A stretch of 64,000 nt of DNA from Parasponia andersonii (taxonomy: Eukaryota; Streptophyta; Magnoliopsida; Rosales; Cannabaceae), in contig JXTB01000192.1 of NCBI GenBank assembly GCA_002914805.1, forward strand, positions 576,380 to 640,379, given 5' to 3'. Positions within the stretch are counted from its first letter, which is position 1. Each line of letters begins with the position of its first letter. Below the pieces are notes generated by a model. That model saw nothing but the letters and a program-made list of their open reading frames with translations, was not told the DNA's origin and did not search any database. A program made the position numbers and the translations under genes. Positions 11,301 to 23,749 of the stretch are shown one piece after another.

Positions 11301-14239
11301 GTATTCTGGTGTTTAAATGTTTTGGAATAAGAACTACTGCTTTGATTTCAAGGGGCCATTCCTTTATCAAATTTCATGGGACATAAACAGTTCTTGTTTT
11401 GCAGGAACTTACTAAAATCTCAAAGTACAAAGGTTCATATACTTATACTTGATCACAACCCCACCATTTTCTTGAACAGCTCACACCATAGTTTTCCAGT
11501 GCACCATTTTGGCACGTTGCTAGTAATATTACTATCAAAGAAGGCATTTAAATTATGTACGTTATTTAGAAATTTGGCTTGATTAAAACATGATCCCTCC
11601 CCCATACCTATTACTTTTATAAGGAAGCATATTCGCTTATTCAAAGATAATAGCCTATTAACTTAGTTGACACTATATATCAAAGTCTTCTAAATCACCA
11701 CAATAAATCAAAATTGCTCACCTTGCTAATGATGATGGATCCCAAGAGTAAGGAACAGCTCGCTTAATATCTTCACGCAAATCTAAATTTGACTTTTCTA
11801 GTTTAACTCTAAAAAGAGGAATTAGGTACCCAACCATTGCAAGGGATTTGGTAGCTGCTGCATCAACTTGCCAAGAACCAGTGAAATTGAACATGGCATT
11901 AAAGCTTCCAAGGGGAATGTTGCCGGATATACCAGATTTCTTATTGAAGTATTCTGCCATCTGATATTTCAAGCACCAAAGAAATAACCTCAGTACAATG
12001 ATAATTCAACAATTAAGTTAAAATATATATGCAGTTTATTTTTTTTGAATAATAATAATAACAAAACACGGGGAAATTCCAGCTGCAAAAGTTAAAGATA
12101 ATATAGATCTTAAACACAGAAGTGGAGTACAACAACAGGATATGGAACTCAAAAGTTCAGGAATTTTCAACATAGTAAAATCCAGCAATTTCAGCCAAAA
12201 TACATAATTTACTCTTTAATGCATTGAACAGTTGAATGGTACAATGCAGCTCGTATAAAAACACAAAAAAAAAAAAAGAGATGATAAAATCTTATTATGT
12301 ATCTCCCTCTTTACTGCTCAAGTAGTCACTCAGTATGCGAACATTTCTATGTGGTTGCTTGCCCTTTACCTCCTTATTAGGGCTATAAAGGTCAAAGTTG
12401 CAGAAGATCTCAAAATACTGTCAAAAGACTTTTCCAGAAAACAGGGCAAAAGAAAAAATATATATCACTTTTGATATCTAAAACTTAAGAAGAGATCAGC
12501 AAAGAATGTAGGCATCACAAACCTTTAAGGCATGCTTCATCATTATTCCTTTTAGAGTGTTTTTGATAGAAGGGAGAAATGGAACGAAGGAGAGGTAGGG
12601 GTAGGTGGATAAATGAATGGTTTTGGGCTATGGTGGTTGTTTGGTAGGAAGGAAGGGATTAGGCAATGGATTTCAAATCCTCAATTTAACCAACTTTCAA
12701 TCCCTCCAAATTGGAGAGATTTTAGTAGGGATTTCAAAATCAAGTAGTAAAATAGTTACTATACAACTAAAATCTTCTCCGTCCTTCCATTTCTCCCTCA
12801 TACCAAAAAGAGAGGATTTCAATCTTCTCTCCTTCTCATACAAAACACAACAAAAGAAAGTGTGCTCTCATTCTTCCCTCATCTGCCTTCCCAAGGTAAT
12901 GTACCTCTCCTTCCTTCCTAACATTCTTCCATCCTACCAAACATAGAGGGAGAAAGTCCAAAATCTAGGTTGATCACTAAAGGAATAATGATGAAGCATG
13001 CATTAAAGAACATTGAGAACACTCAAGGCATGTTCTAAAACTTCAGCCCATCTCATTCCAACAAATAAAGCACTTTTAGGGAAAGTCAATAAGTTCCTGA
13101 CTACAGCTCCTAATGTTCATTACCTAACAATGATGACTATTAACAAAGAAATTCATCAGCAAAAACATAGGTGTTCACCTATCTGTACAAAAAATGTACT
13201 TTAGAACTGAATAGCTATTGGTTTAGCATCTGTTATCCATATCAATTTGCAACCAAGAGCATCAAAGCATATCATTTCACAAAACCATTCACGAGAGACA
13301 CATTAGAAGCATCGACAACATCAGGTCACTAGTAAGCACCCAGTAAACAATCTCAACCTAGCATCCCAAAAGAAGAATAAGACAGTATTTTTCACAATTG
13401 GAAATGAGACAATGAAGTTCTTAAAGACACCAATTGTCAGTACAAGAGCTTCTAGAATGACAATTCTGTCCTGCCCAACGCAATGTCGGAGTTAAGAAAT
13501 TTGATCAATCCTCAAAAGTGTTAATTAAAAGAAACAGCACTGAAAAGTGCCCAAGAACTCTAGGATATCAAACAATATATCGTCCATAGCGGTAGGCTTG
13601 ACATAGGCCAGCTATGGTAATATCAATTCTTAACCAAATATAACAATGAATACAAAATTCTCAACATCAGGACCACGTTACCTTTAAACTCTCATCTTAC
13701 CGAAATTGCAACCAAATCAACAATGAAAGAAACAGAAACAAGAATCCTTGTAACCCAATACCCACAATCAAAATCAAGTTCTAGACTTACTCAAATAACA
13801 ATCTAAGCAAACACTTTCAAGATTTCACTTTTGGAAATAGAACAGAATCCAAATCAAGAAGAAACATAAACCTAGTAAATCAAAACAGAAGTAGTACCTC
13901 ATCGAAGTTGCAAACAGGAACTTTCTCAGTGGTTGTCTTGCCTGGAGAGCAATCAATATCAAGGGGAACACTGAGCACAACAAGCCCATTAGGGAGAACA
14001 AGATCCCTGGTTTGAGCCTCATCAAGCTGCAAAAGCCTCGACCCAGGTGCCCCTTTACAGTAAAGAAGCCTAATATCAGAGGTGACATCAAAGCCCCGAC
14101 CCAGAGCTTGGATTGAGTTACAGAGCGTGGTGGTCAAAGCATCTGAGCTTGAGGTTGAGGTTGAGGTTGAGGTTGAGGTTGAGTTTGTTGCAGCCCTGGT
14201 TGAGTTCTCCACAGAGAATTTGTCATTAATATCAGCCAT
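8336..14239 (-). CDS. CAD1: MACPF domain protein CAD1 (constitutively activated cell death 1), six exons
   Basis: Reading 5'->3', exons are 14239-13898, 11960-11722, 11149-10957, 10712-10529, 9564-9410 and 8983-8336. All have GT/AG borders, all phases join, and the total is 1761 bp (586 residues plus stop), close to Arabidopsis CAD1 (about 560). Residues 30-115 carry the N-terminal family block (SSDALTTTLCNSIQALGRGF, then LLYCKGAPGSRLL). The MACPF signature lies at residues 199-211 (FGTH, six residues, GG; Phe replaces the usual Tyr/Trp). The C-terminal part (KPVTGLRL, WKNFSHVSTAP, IVTGAQLGVWDFG, IVLRVKYSLLNY) is very close to CAD1 and clearly different from its relative NSL1. In Arabidopsis, CAD1 restrains salicylic-acid-dependent cell death and immunity. 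A Ser-Thr repeat of variable type lies at residues 19-31. No lesion is visible; the gene looks functional. Confidence 0.96.
12525..13006. mobile_element. MITE with TTAA target duplication in CAD1 intron 1
   Basis: A 474-bp element (12529-13002) with near-perfect terminal inverted repeats of about 26 bp: GCATGCTTCATCATTATTCC on the left and its complement ending at 13002. TTAA sits on both flanks (12525-12528 and 13003-13006). A second, inner inverted repeat (GTTTGGTAGGAAGGAAGG near 12640 against CCTTCCTTCC...CCTACCAAAC near 12910-12945) makes it a strong foldback. There is no coding capacity. The TTA/TTAA duplication suggests PIF/Harbinger (Tourist-like) or piggyBac-like mobilisation; the family is not certain. 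Confidence 0.87.
14145..14186 (-). repeat. Hexanucleotide repeat inside CAD1 exon 1
   Basis: GAGGTT repeated five times in a row (14151-14180) with degenerate copies at each side. On the coding strand it reads as an alternating Ser-Thr run, residues 19-31, in the non-conserved N-terminal leader. It is a multiple of three, so length changes keep frame. Confidence 0.92.
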
Positions 14240-16600
14240 GGTGGTTTGTTGTTGTTTGACTGGTCATTAATTTGATTTCATTATTCTGAGACTCAGAGGA
14301 TCAGGAAAAAAATTTGAGGTTTGGGTTCATAAGAAGAGAGTATAAATTCTGGGTTTTTGGTATTTGATGCCGTTGAATAGTGGGAAGGTGGCTTAGTGGA
14401 CTTTTGTAGTTGTTGAACTTTTGTATTGGTTTGTTTGCATTGTTCTTCTTCTTGTTCTAAAGGCCAGCTTTTGACTGTAATAATGTCCGAAAACGCGTTT
14501 TGTTCGAGTGTTTGTGTCATATGTACCATAGAATAATAGGCACTATTCCAAGTTGACTGGTCATCCTTTTTGTTAATGGGTGTGTGTGTGTTTTTTTTTT
14601 TTTTTTTTTTTTCTTTCATATGAATATTAGACAAGTAGAATTTTATTTTTATCTTCGAATGTATCTTGTAACAAAGTCTTCTAAGTTCCAACAAAAAAAG
14701 AATTCCGGAAAAGTCATACACTCCTTATCAAAAATAGGTCCAAAAAGAACAATATTCCCTAATTGTAAGTTTGAAAAGATGCAGAATCACGACTTTGCCT
14801 TCCAATTAATAAAAAGAAAACATTATCAAAGAAAATGAAATACTCTACATGTTTCCTTTTTCTAGGAGGAGGCATAGGTGATAGGATTGAAAATTTTATC
14901 ACATTATTTTTAGGGAATGCTAGAATTCCCAAGGTCAAATCTAGAGGCTTACATGATGGGAGATGTTTATACACATTAAGAATTTCTTGATACTTAGAAA
15001 GCATAACGTTGGAGCCACCAACCATTATTTTAATTTTTTTTTTTTTTTTTTTTTTTTATATTTCGTAATATGAGCAATTTTTCATTCCTAATAAAAAGGA
15101 TTATAAGAGCACAGGTGAATTGTCAGCTACGACTTGATGGTTATATTACGAGCAATAAATTGAATAAACACATTAATCTATAATTCTATTTGTTAGGACT
15201 GGGATTGGTATTTAGCAGTTTAAAATTAGCATATGTCTTTCAAATTTCCATTCCCTCGTAAGTTGAATAAATTTGGTTAAAGTTTTCAACACTGTTTTCA
15301 TAATATGATTCTTCTTCTTGACCTTATTAGGTTGTCTCTATCAAATACTACGCTCTATTGCATTAAAGGCATATATATGCCATTATGCCAATGTGGCCAA
15401 CTCCATTCGAGCTGGGCATAATGAATTGTTTGAAGGAGATATCATGAGCAATTTTTTTCAAGCTCGAACATTTTTCCATACTTCAACTATAAGGGACAGA
15501 TTATTTCACAAGTAAACATACTAAAAAATCATTATTGACTTCAAAAATATTTGTTACCGACGAAGTAATCTACATAAGATTTCCTAACTCGATTGACATT
15601 ACCAATTAAAAATGCTTATTTTTGTTTCGTTGACCCAACAAACATTTATATGGAAAGTTTGAAGACACCTTCCAGGTCAGATGCACTCACGAGGCCATCA
15701 AATTGGACTATTTTAGCATAACCTGTTCTTAGAGTAGCAACTTCCCCAGTTCCCCTTTTCAATCTTCTCTGAGCCATGTGCTCGAAAGTTATTGGACAGC
15801 CTAAAATCAACATTGCAAAGAGTACTAAAATCCCTTTTTTTTCATTATATTAATATATTTTTGTATAACATATAATATTTATATATTATGTAGTTGTTAC
15901 ATTTAAATCTTGTATTAAGTTCAAGATTCCCAGTCCATGTGAGGATTGGCGCCGTCTTTTGGTTTTTTTTTTTTTTTTTTAAATTTCTTCCATAAACTAC
16001 TAGTCCTCCTCTGTATAAATGAGGGTCATGTTTACTGATCTTAATGAAAAGAATTGTAAAAGAAAAGGGGTTTAAGAAGAATGAGAATGACTCAAAAGTT
16101 AAGCCCAATTCTAGCAAAAGTCATCCAAACCTCTTTCTAGCAAAAATTAAGCCCAATTCTGTGACAAGTTACTTGAAACTAGCCAGCTCATTGTTGTGAA
16201 GGGGAGAGGATAAGAAAAGAAGGAAATGCATCCCAGGCTTGAGAATGTTAAAATGAGCCATTCTATATTCTTCTTGATTACTAGTTTACTTGCCGAGATG
16301 TTCAAAGATTTCCAAACATGTATGCAAGATACATTTTTAATTATAAGAGAAAATCAGAGGAAATGATCAGTTAAAAATAAATAAATACAAGAATACACAC
16401 TGATTTTCATGCAGTGATTTCTCAGTTTAGTGGCAGGAATGAAGCCTAGTAAAATAAAGGATGTTCGTTCTTGTTCAATGTGATTAGAAATTACCATTTT
16501 TGGTTATTGGTGTTTTGGGTTTTGTTCTATGTGTTCAACGAGAATTTTTCAATGTAAGGCTGTGAGATTCTTCATTTCAGTAGCTTCTTACGGAAATGCA
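14240..16600. other. CAD1 5' flank and intergenic DNA
   Basis: Contains the CAD1 5' UTR and promoter immediately right of 14239, long poly-T tracts at about 14591-14612, 15033-15057 and 15963-15980, and nothing else recognisable. Short open frames here are low-complexity and not supported as genes. Confidence 0.5.
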
Positions 16601-16619
16601 ACCCCAAAGTCCAAAGATT

Positions 16620-17035
16620 GAAAAATCCGGATGGGCTAATTTCTTTCGAAAATTCCTAAGGAAATTAGATTTTTTATGGTAAAAGTTTTAAAAAAATGAA
16701 ATATCCCAAATTTTTTAAATTGATTGAAAAATCCCCGATTTAATTAGAAAAATATTAATTTTAAAATTATTTATAAAATTATCAGTTTTTATTAATTGGT
16801 GAGATACTTGAATAATCTGTCAAATTACACTTGATTCGTTAATTCAAGTAATTAGATTAGTTACTTAAAGTAATTCAACTAGTTACCTCGAGTATCATTG
16901 GAAAATACCAATTTAAAAAGAAAATTGGTACTTTTATAAATCTTTATTAAAAGTGATATTTTTTTATTAAAAAATCAAAAGTGATATTTTTTAAATTGGA
17001 ATTTTCTTAAAAATTAGCCCATTTAGGATTTTTCG
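16620..17035. mobile_element. Terminal-inverted-repeat foldback element (probable MITE)
   Basis: The left end (GAAAAATCCGGATGGGCTAATTT from 16620) is the inverted complement, with few mismatches, of the right end (AAATTAGCCCATTTAGGATTTTTC at 17011-17034). The interior is AT-rich with no open frame. The target duplication was not resolved. The ends are suggestive of a Mutator-like MITE, but this is only a resemblance. Confidence 0.55.
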
Positions 17036-18382
17036 AATATTGACCCTATGGGCCTAGATTTCTGTAAAAAAACCCAAAATCCCTGAGTTTTTAAAAAGCA
17101 CCATTTTTTAAAAGTTTACTTAGACAAATACTTTAGCAATGTATTTAGACAAATAACACTTTTTTTGTTCATAAATTAAGACTTTCCTATGGATACTTGA
17201 GGTAACATAACTGATTACCTCAGGTAACTCAACTAATTACCTCATGTAATCCCCATAATGATAAAACAATGGTATGCTTTTAAGTACATTTAAAAATAAT
17301 ATTTTTCTAAGTAAATTTAGAATTTTATAAAACATATTAAAGCATTTGAAATTTTTTAATTCATGACTTAATAGAATTGGATTGCAATTTAAATCAAAAA
17401 AGGGCCGGATGATTAGGCCTTTGCCTCAAAAGGAGAGCAGCACTGGGCTAGTGGCCTATGCCATATGTCAGGGGTGCCTCTTTGGTACACCGAAGTACGA
17501 AGGATGTGCGGCACTTACTGGTGCTCTAAGCTAATAAATCAGTGTAGAACTTAAGCCTATATGTAAACAAACATATTAGTTAGCCACATCGCACATACAA
17601 TACGCGTGCAACGAGCAATCATATAGCATTAAGCAAGTATAAAGTAAGCATATTCGAAACGGTAATCACATAGTAAGCAAGCATATCGAGACAACAAATA
17701 AGCAATGTATTGAATATAAAAAAGTTTCATGTTATCAATAATAGGGCAAGAGAGTACATAGCCTAACCCCTATCTTGTTGGTGGCGAAGGCCTTCTCCAT
17801 ATGCACCCACTCCATAGGCACTCAGGTCATCCTGCTAAGGAGCATTGTTAGCTTTTAGCTTTTTTAGGAATAAAAAAATATGATTTTTGCTAGCAAGCAT
17901 ATGACATAATTCAAAGAAAACTATATTGTTTTCAAAATACAACCATTTCCCCTTTATTCTTAAATATGGGGTATTTGACCACAGACATCTGAATAAAAAT
18001 ACTTCCAAATATAAACAAAATTCCTCGACTAGGTATAGGCATCGTGTAGGCATATATGTGGACATTATGTGCACATAAGGCGTGGGTAACACGGGTACTC
18101 ATAGGTGTGCCATAGGGCAACTTACCACACCATGCACAGATAGGTGCGTAGACTCGAGACCTATGTGGACTGTGCATGTGCAAGGACACCTTCTCGAGTC
18201 CCGCCATGTTTGTTCACAGTAAATATATTATTACTATTAACAATAAAATATCGTGTTTTAATAATTCGTGAACGCCTAATAGCTCTATTACAAATAGAAA
18301 AGTTTCATAGAGCAATCATAGAGAAAACTTGTGAACATTAATAAACAATTGTCATTGTGAGAAATACAGATTTCATCACCAG

Positions 18383-18419
<37 letters not shown>

Positions 18420-18550
18420 GCATTAGCATCACATGTTTGTGGTTAAAAGAGAGGTACCCACGTATCATGTAGTTCAATACTGAGAATCAAGAGAAAGATT
18501 ACATTAGTCCAGAAGTTCCATTTGAGAAACTTCTTAATCAAATTGTTATG
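17036..18550. other. Intergenic DNA with an unidentified less AT-rich island
   Basis: About 17400-18220 is noticeably less AT-rich than its surroundings and contains no convincing open frame on either strand. It may be a decayed retrotransposon leader, but no LTR, primer site or protein domain was found. A poly-T run lies at about 18389-18415. Confidence 0.4.
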
Positions 18551-19263
18551 GACTTGTTTGATAACCATTTATTTAAACAATTTTTTACTTTTTTAATCAA
18601 AAAAATAGAAATACTTTTCAAAATTATGTTTGATAAAACTACTTTTGTTTTTCATTTTTTTAATTTGACAACAAAATTTTTAAAATTTTGGAAACAAAAA
18701 TTTCTTATTTTCAATTTTTTTTAAACAATTTTATAGGAATGCTAGTATCAAAAGTCAAATATATCGAGACTCGTATCATCATTTCTCTTAACATTTTCTC
18801 TCTCATCATTATTTCTCTTGTTATTATCTCTCTAGCATCATGTAAAAGTGGTATTTTTCTAAATATTTTTAAAAGTAATATTTTTTAAAATAGTATTTTT
18901 CAAAATATAATTGTAAAATTTGATAATTATTTTTCAACAATTTCCCAAAATTTATCACTTTTAAAACTTTTATTTTGAAAAATACAACTTATGAAATTTA
19001 TTTAGATAAATACCACTTTTCCTCTCTCCTATTTTCTCTTTCCTTTTTCCTTTATTACTCTCCCCTTTTATTTTCAATTTCAAAAGTAAAAAGTGCTAGT
19101 TACCAAATATGTATATATTTATTTATTTTTTATTTTAGAAAACAAAAAGTACAACATTGGCACCAAACACATTTTTGTTTTTGAAATGTAAAAAACAAAA
19201 TAAGAAAAATTACTGTCATTTTTGTGTTTAAAAAAATAAAAAATAAAAATATTACCAAACAGC
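18551..19263. mobile_element. Candidate hAT-like MITE, AT-rich
   Basis: The left end CTTGTTTGATAACCATTTA resembles the inverted complement of the right end (ATTACCAAACAGCAC), the TTTGGTAA type of terminus frequent in plant hAT MITEs. Inside lies a clear inverted repeat: AAAGTGGTATTTTTCTAAAT near 18845 against ATTTAGATAAATACCACTTT near 18999-19018. No 8-bp target duplication could be matched, so the outer borders are tentative. Confidence 0.42.
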
Positions 19264-19446
19264 ACGTATATAATTGCATACAAATCAATTTCTTAATCAA
19301 TTCTCCCTCCGGAGGAGCTATCTAGCATGGAGTTTCCTGTCTATCAAAAATTGTAGGATTCAGCAATAGAAATAAAGTTCTCCCCGAAAAAAAGAAAAAT
19401 GGAATATGTTTCTCGATTGGATTTTTTTTTATAGATATTTATAAAA

Positions 19447-19448
<2 letters not shown>

Positions 19449-19494
<46 letters not shown>
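19449..19494. repeat. (TA)n microsatellite
   Basis: About 22 TA units between the CAD1 flank and the formate dehydrogenase gene. Confidence 0.93.
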
Positions 19495-19497
<3 letters not shown>

Positions 19498-19724
19498 CTA
19501 ATAACATCATGCATCTTTATAGTTAAATATAATGCGGAAGCACAAATTGCGTATTTCCCACTTGAACTATTCGTTCTATACGGTTTTACCCCTTAGTTTT
19601 TGTTGCAAAAATTCTCTTATTTGTTTCATGCAAAGTTGTCCTTCCATTCAAATCTGTGTATAATTTAACAGAATTACTAACATGATAAATATTTTATAAT
19701 TTTTAATCAAGCATAGGTTCGAAA

Positions 19725-22700
19725 TCACTGGTACTGGCTGGCTAGCTCACCTTCCTTGACAATGTAGTTCTGTGCAGGAAAATCTTTTCCCTTGAAGTAC
19801 CTCTCAAGCATGTCCTTCACTCCAGCCGCATATCGCAACTGAACAAATTCCAGTGTGATTGTTTTTGAGTACATATAACAAAGTACTAAAATGGAAGCAG
19901 AAGATTCATTTAGGAAGAGTACAAATGTATAAAAAGAAGAAAAATGTACCTGTCCATCAATTGTGGTACCAGAAATATGAGGAGTCATGGCTAGGTTTGG
20001 CATGTAACGCCATGGATGGTCCTTTGGAGCTGGTTGTGAGTGCCAAACATCACCACTGTAACCTGAATTATCGAAAATATCAAGATGAATCCCATAGACA
20101 AAAGTTTAAACGGGTTGGTATATTGAGGCCAGTAGGAGCCATATGTTAAGATTATAATTCATTAAACTTGAGTAAGTTATTGGGGTTATTAATTACCTGC
20201 AATGTGTCCACTGTTGCATGCATCAACAACAGCTAGCGTGTCCATGATTGCTCCTCGAGCGTTGTTCACAAACAGAACACCCTTCTTACACTTTGAAATT
20301 CTCTCTTTATCAAACAGTCGTCTGTATAATAATCAACTAGATATTGTTAACTTTGATATATATTATCAAGTATATATATATACGCGATAAGAGTGTGAGA
20401 AAGATGAAGGAATGAATACCTTGTTTTCCCAGTGAGAGGTATATTGATGACGACTACGTCACATTTAGGGAGCATTGCATCAAGATCCTCCTCAAATTTT
20501 GCACCTTTTTCCTTCTCCAATTCCGGGTCGATCCTTATCCTGTCATAATACAACAAATTACAGTTAAAAGGCTTCAACCGCTGAATTAGATGCGTCCAGC
20601 GCCAACGGTTCCAACTGTCTTTCCCTCCAGATCATGAGCTCTGTAAGCAATGCCAGCAACGTTCCAGTCCCCATTGACAACCTGGTTATTATAACCAGGT
20701 ACGAAGTTTCGGACAAGAATGAGTATTCTCATGAGCTCATCCTCTGCTACTGAGACCACATTACATCCCGTTACATAGGCGGGATGGAATGGGGTAGTTA
20801 TGAGAACTTCCAGATAAGGAATATGCTTCTCCAGTTCTGTATTAAGGAGTAATACATATATATATATATATATTGTTCAATTAAAGAAGATCTCATGTAC
20901 TTGCATTGTCCAGTAGTACTACATATACTAAACAGAGTTGGGTCCTTCTTTGTCATCAGTGACAATGTACTGATGGCCTTGTGATTCCAGCCAGTCACCT
21001 ATGCCTGAGTTGGGGTTCAGCTTAGCATACTCATTGCCCTTGTAGTAGAACACCCCAACTATCTTTTTGCTGCCAGCAGTAGCCTGTTGTTTCAATAAGG
21101 AAAAAAAAATGTATATATATATACATATTACAATGCATAATTAAAAGTAATAAAAGATAAGACAAGCGATTTAATGTGGTTCAGTAATACCTACCTTCGT
21201 CTTAATAAACCTTCAATTTGAAATACAATTCAACATGTTCAAAGTAAGTCTTTACAATCCAACTACATTTTACTTTAGAAAACAATTAACAACTGCATCC
21301 AAAACCTTTGAAATCTAAAAATTTTCGTTTGGCAGCACCATTTCCAAATAATTGTCAGATTTGAAAACAAACAGTTTTTGTTTAGCTGAAGAAAAATTAT
21401 GCCGACTCTTTAATTTAAATTGGTTTTTTGAATACTGATGTATACTAGGAAATAGAAATAAGATTAGGAATATATAAATTGGATATAGCCTATCATATTT
21501 GTAAAACATAAATAGATCAATCAAATATTATATGATAGAATCGTCAGAAATTGACGTAGTTTGATTTTTTTTTTTTTTTTTTTTGAGATTTCCTTGAAAC
21601 GTAATTAAAGGGAGTTAGATATACTGGTGGGGAAAAAAAAAGAAAAGAAAAAGAAAAGGGCTTGAATTCTTCATTTAAATGTTGGTATTGCCAAGAGTCA
21701 TAATCATTACCCTTCAGTAAATTTCAACCGTACAAGTCTCAAATCCACTTCAGGTTAATTTTATTGAACGCCTTCTTTTTGGGAGCAATTTGGTAAGCAT
21801 GATCCATGGCCATGAGTTACAAATGTACAATATGAACCATTGCAAGTGACAATTGGCCTTTACTTCTTCTTTTTTTTCAAAAAAATCTTTTTTTATTTTA
21901 TCTTTTTCTTTTCCAATTTTTTCATAGTCAAATCAGATTTTGACCAATATTACTTTCATTCCCTCATCGTCTACATGTATTTGTTTTCAAGATTATAATT
22001 CAGTTTTCAATTTCCATTGAAATGATGGTGTGGCCTAGTGTGAGTGTCACCATATTTTATATGGCTTATTATTGAAAGAGAAAAAACCTAGAGTATTTTA
22101 ATTTTAGCAAATAAAACCATGGGTTTTTGATAATATAAAAAAAAAATCTTGTGTTCGTTTAATTTTGGCAAAACAAAAAAACTTTGAGTTTTTAGTTATA
22201 TCAAATAAAATCTTTAGATTATAAAATTGAATCAAATTATTAATCTGCGAAATAAGTCAAATGTCTCATTTTTTCTTAGTATACACCGTCATAAATGACT
22301 ATATGAGGTTATTTATATTGATAAATATTTTAGTTGGGTAAAAACTATATCATTCTATAATGAAAATATTGATTTTTTTAGTTAAAATAATTTTTAAAAA
22401 TAGTTCATTAATATAGAACACTTAAAAAATAAAATCGTTCTTAATCACGTTGTATATTTGTTAATTAAATATCTATTTTGCATTTAATTTGCTTGAATTT
22501 CAAAATCTCAAAATTCGAGTTAATATAATTAGAAACTCAAGCTTTTTATTACTAGAATTAAAAAAATTTGAGGTTTTATTTAATATAATGAAAATTTAAG
22601 ATCTTTTTTTGCTAAAATAAAAAAAAATTCAAAGTTTTTTTATTTTTTTATTTTTGATAATAACAACCCTATTATATATATTGTGTTTAATACAAAAACT

Positions 22701-22925
22701 TCCATCGAAATTTGTATAAAAAAATATATCTTTCTTCTCCTCCTCTCACATGTCAAACCAATCCGTTACGTAAAATCATAGCAAATATACACATATATAT
22801 ATATATATATATATATTATAAAAGGCAAAAGTGGGAGAAGATTTGCTTACGTGGAGGTGCCTAGTGAGGGGTGACAAAGAGGAAAGAGCTTGAAATAAGG
22901 AGATGGCCACACGCTTCATCGCCAT
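19725..22925 (-). pseudogene. FDH: NAD-dependent formate dehydrogenase (mitochondrial), inactivated
   Basis: Exons on the minus strand: 22925-22851 (start MAMKRVAISLFQ, a mitochondrial presequence); 21083-20933 ([13 protein letters not shown]..., through EGPNS); 20836-20420; 20321-20197 ([17 protein letters not shown]); 20062-19950 ([11 protein letters not shown]); 19838-19725 ([13 protein letters not shown] to ELASQYQ stop). The family oxidises formate to CO2 with NAD+ in mitochondria. Three lesions are seen. The second exon's donor reads TT instead of GT. About 40 residues are missing between HPAYV and [12 protein letters not shown] (junction near 20772). About 10 bp is missing inside the GxGxxG dinucleotide-binding loop (between 20588 and 20589), producing an immediate TAA at 20586-20588. 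The last three exons keep good borders and reading frame, so inactivation may be fairly recent. A functional copy is likely elsewhere in the genome. Confidence 0.92.
22080..22645. mobile_element. AT-rich foldback in FDH intron 1
   Basis: The left side (ATTTTAATTTTAGCAAATAAAACC near 22095) and the right side (ending near 22645, ...TTTTTTGCTAAAATAAAAA) are imperfect inverted complements. The interior is very AT-rich. It contributes to the 1.8-kb size of the intron. Ends and target duplication are not resolved. Confidence 0.4.
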
Positions 22926-23129
22926 TTTGATAAGGAATTGCATGCAGTTTTAGGATTTCGACTAAGAAATCGATTTGGGTCAGACTCCTCCTTTCTTATT
23001 GATGCATTTATAAGCAGATATTCCGTGTCAACTATTCTCTGCTAGTATATCTCAACGCGTCTTTAACCGGCTTTTAGTGGAAACATATCAAAATTTCTAC
23101 ATAAGTTCTTTTCTATTTTTTTTTCCCCC

Positions 23130-23430
23130 ATTTGTGAAAGATTTATTTTAATTCCATCTTTTCTTTTCTGTTTCTCCTTTTTCTTTGAGTTTATGCACTA
23201 ATTTTACCTTTTTTTGTTTCCATTTGCGGAAATATATGTTTTCTTCTATTTCTTTGAGTCTATCCACTAATGTTTCCTTTTTTTTTTTCTTTCCATTTGC
23301 GGAAAATATATTTTTTCTTCTATTTCTTTGAGTCTATCCACTAATGTTTCCTTTTTTTTTTTTTTCCCTCTGCATTTGCGAAAAACATATTTTTTCTTCT
23401 ATTTCTGGGAAATAGATTTTAATGCCATCC
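23130..23430. repeat. Tandem repeat, about 75-bp unit, T-rich
   Basis: Units share CCATTTGCGGAAAATATAT followed by TTCTTCTATTTCTTTGAG, TCTATCCACTAATGTTTCC and a T-run. Two good copies start near 23220 and 23294. A partial copy starts near 23370 and a diverged one near 23130. Confidence 0.8.
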
Positions 23431-23749
23431 TTTTTTTTTTGTCTTTTTTTTTTCCTTTTAAAAATTCCTTTAGTGACTTTTTTTTTTTTTTCTATTTGCA
23501 GAAAATTTGTTTATTTATTTTCTAAGGAAGATGAATATTTATTTTAGGGAAATTAGTTGAAATACATTCTTTAGTTAGTTTTCTAATTTCTAAAACTCAT
23601 CTCTCTCTATAGTTTTTAGATGAAATACACTATTTTTAAAATAAGAAGACAAAAAAATAAAAACTAGATAAGATGTCTAATAACTTGACAAAGTTTATGA
23701 AAGCTTAGGCCAGCCTAAAATCTGGGAGTTCTGGCTTTTTGCAGGGTAT

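Noticed and set aside
17835-18207. Two overlapping minus-strand open frames of 85 and 91 residues
   Set aside because: No family resemblance, overlapping in different frames; chance frames in the less AT-rich island.
23328-23525. 65-residue Phe-rich open frame
   Set aside because: Translation of the T-rich 75-bp tandem repeat.
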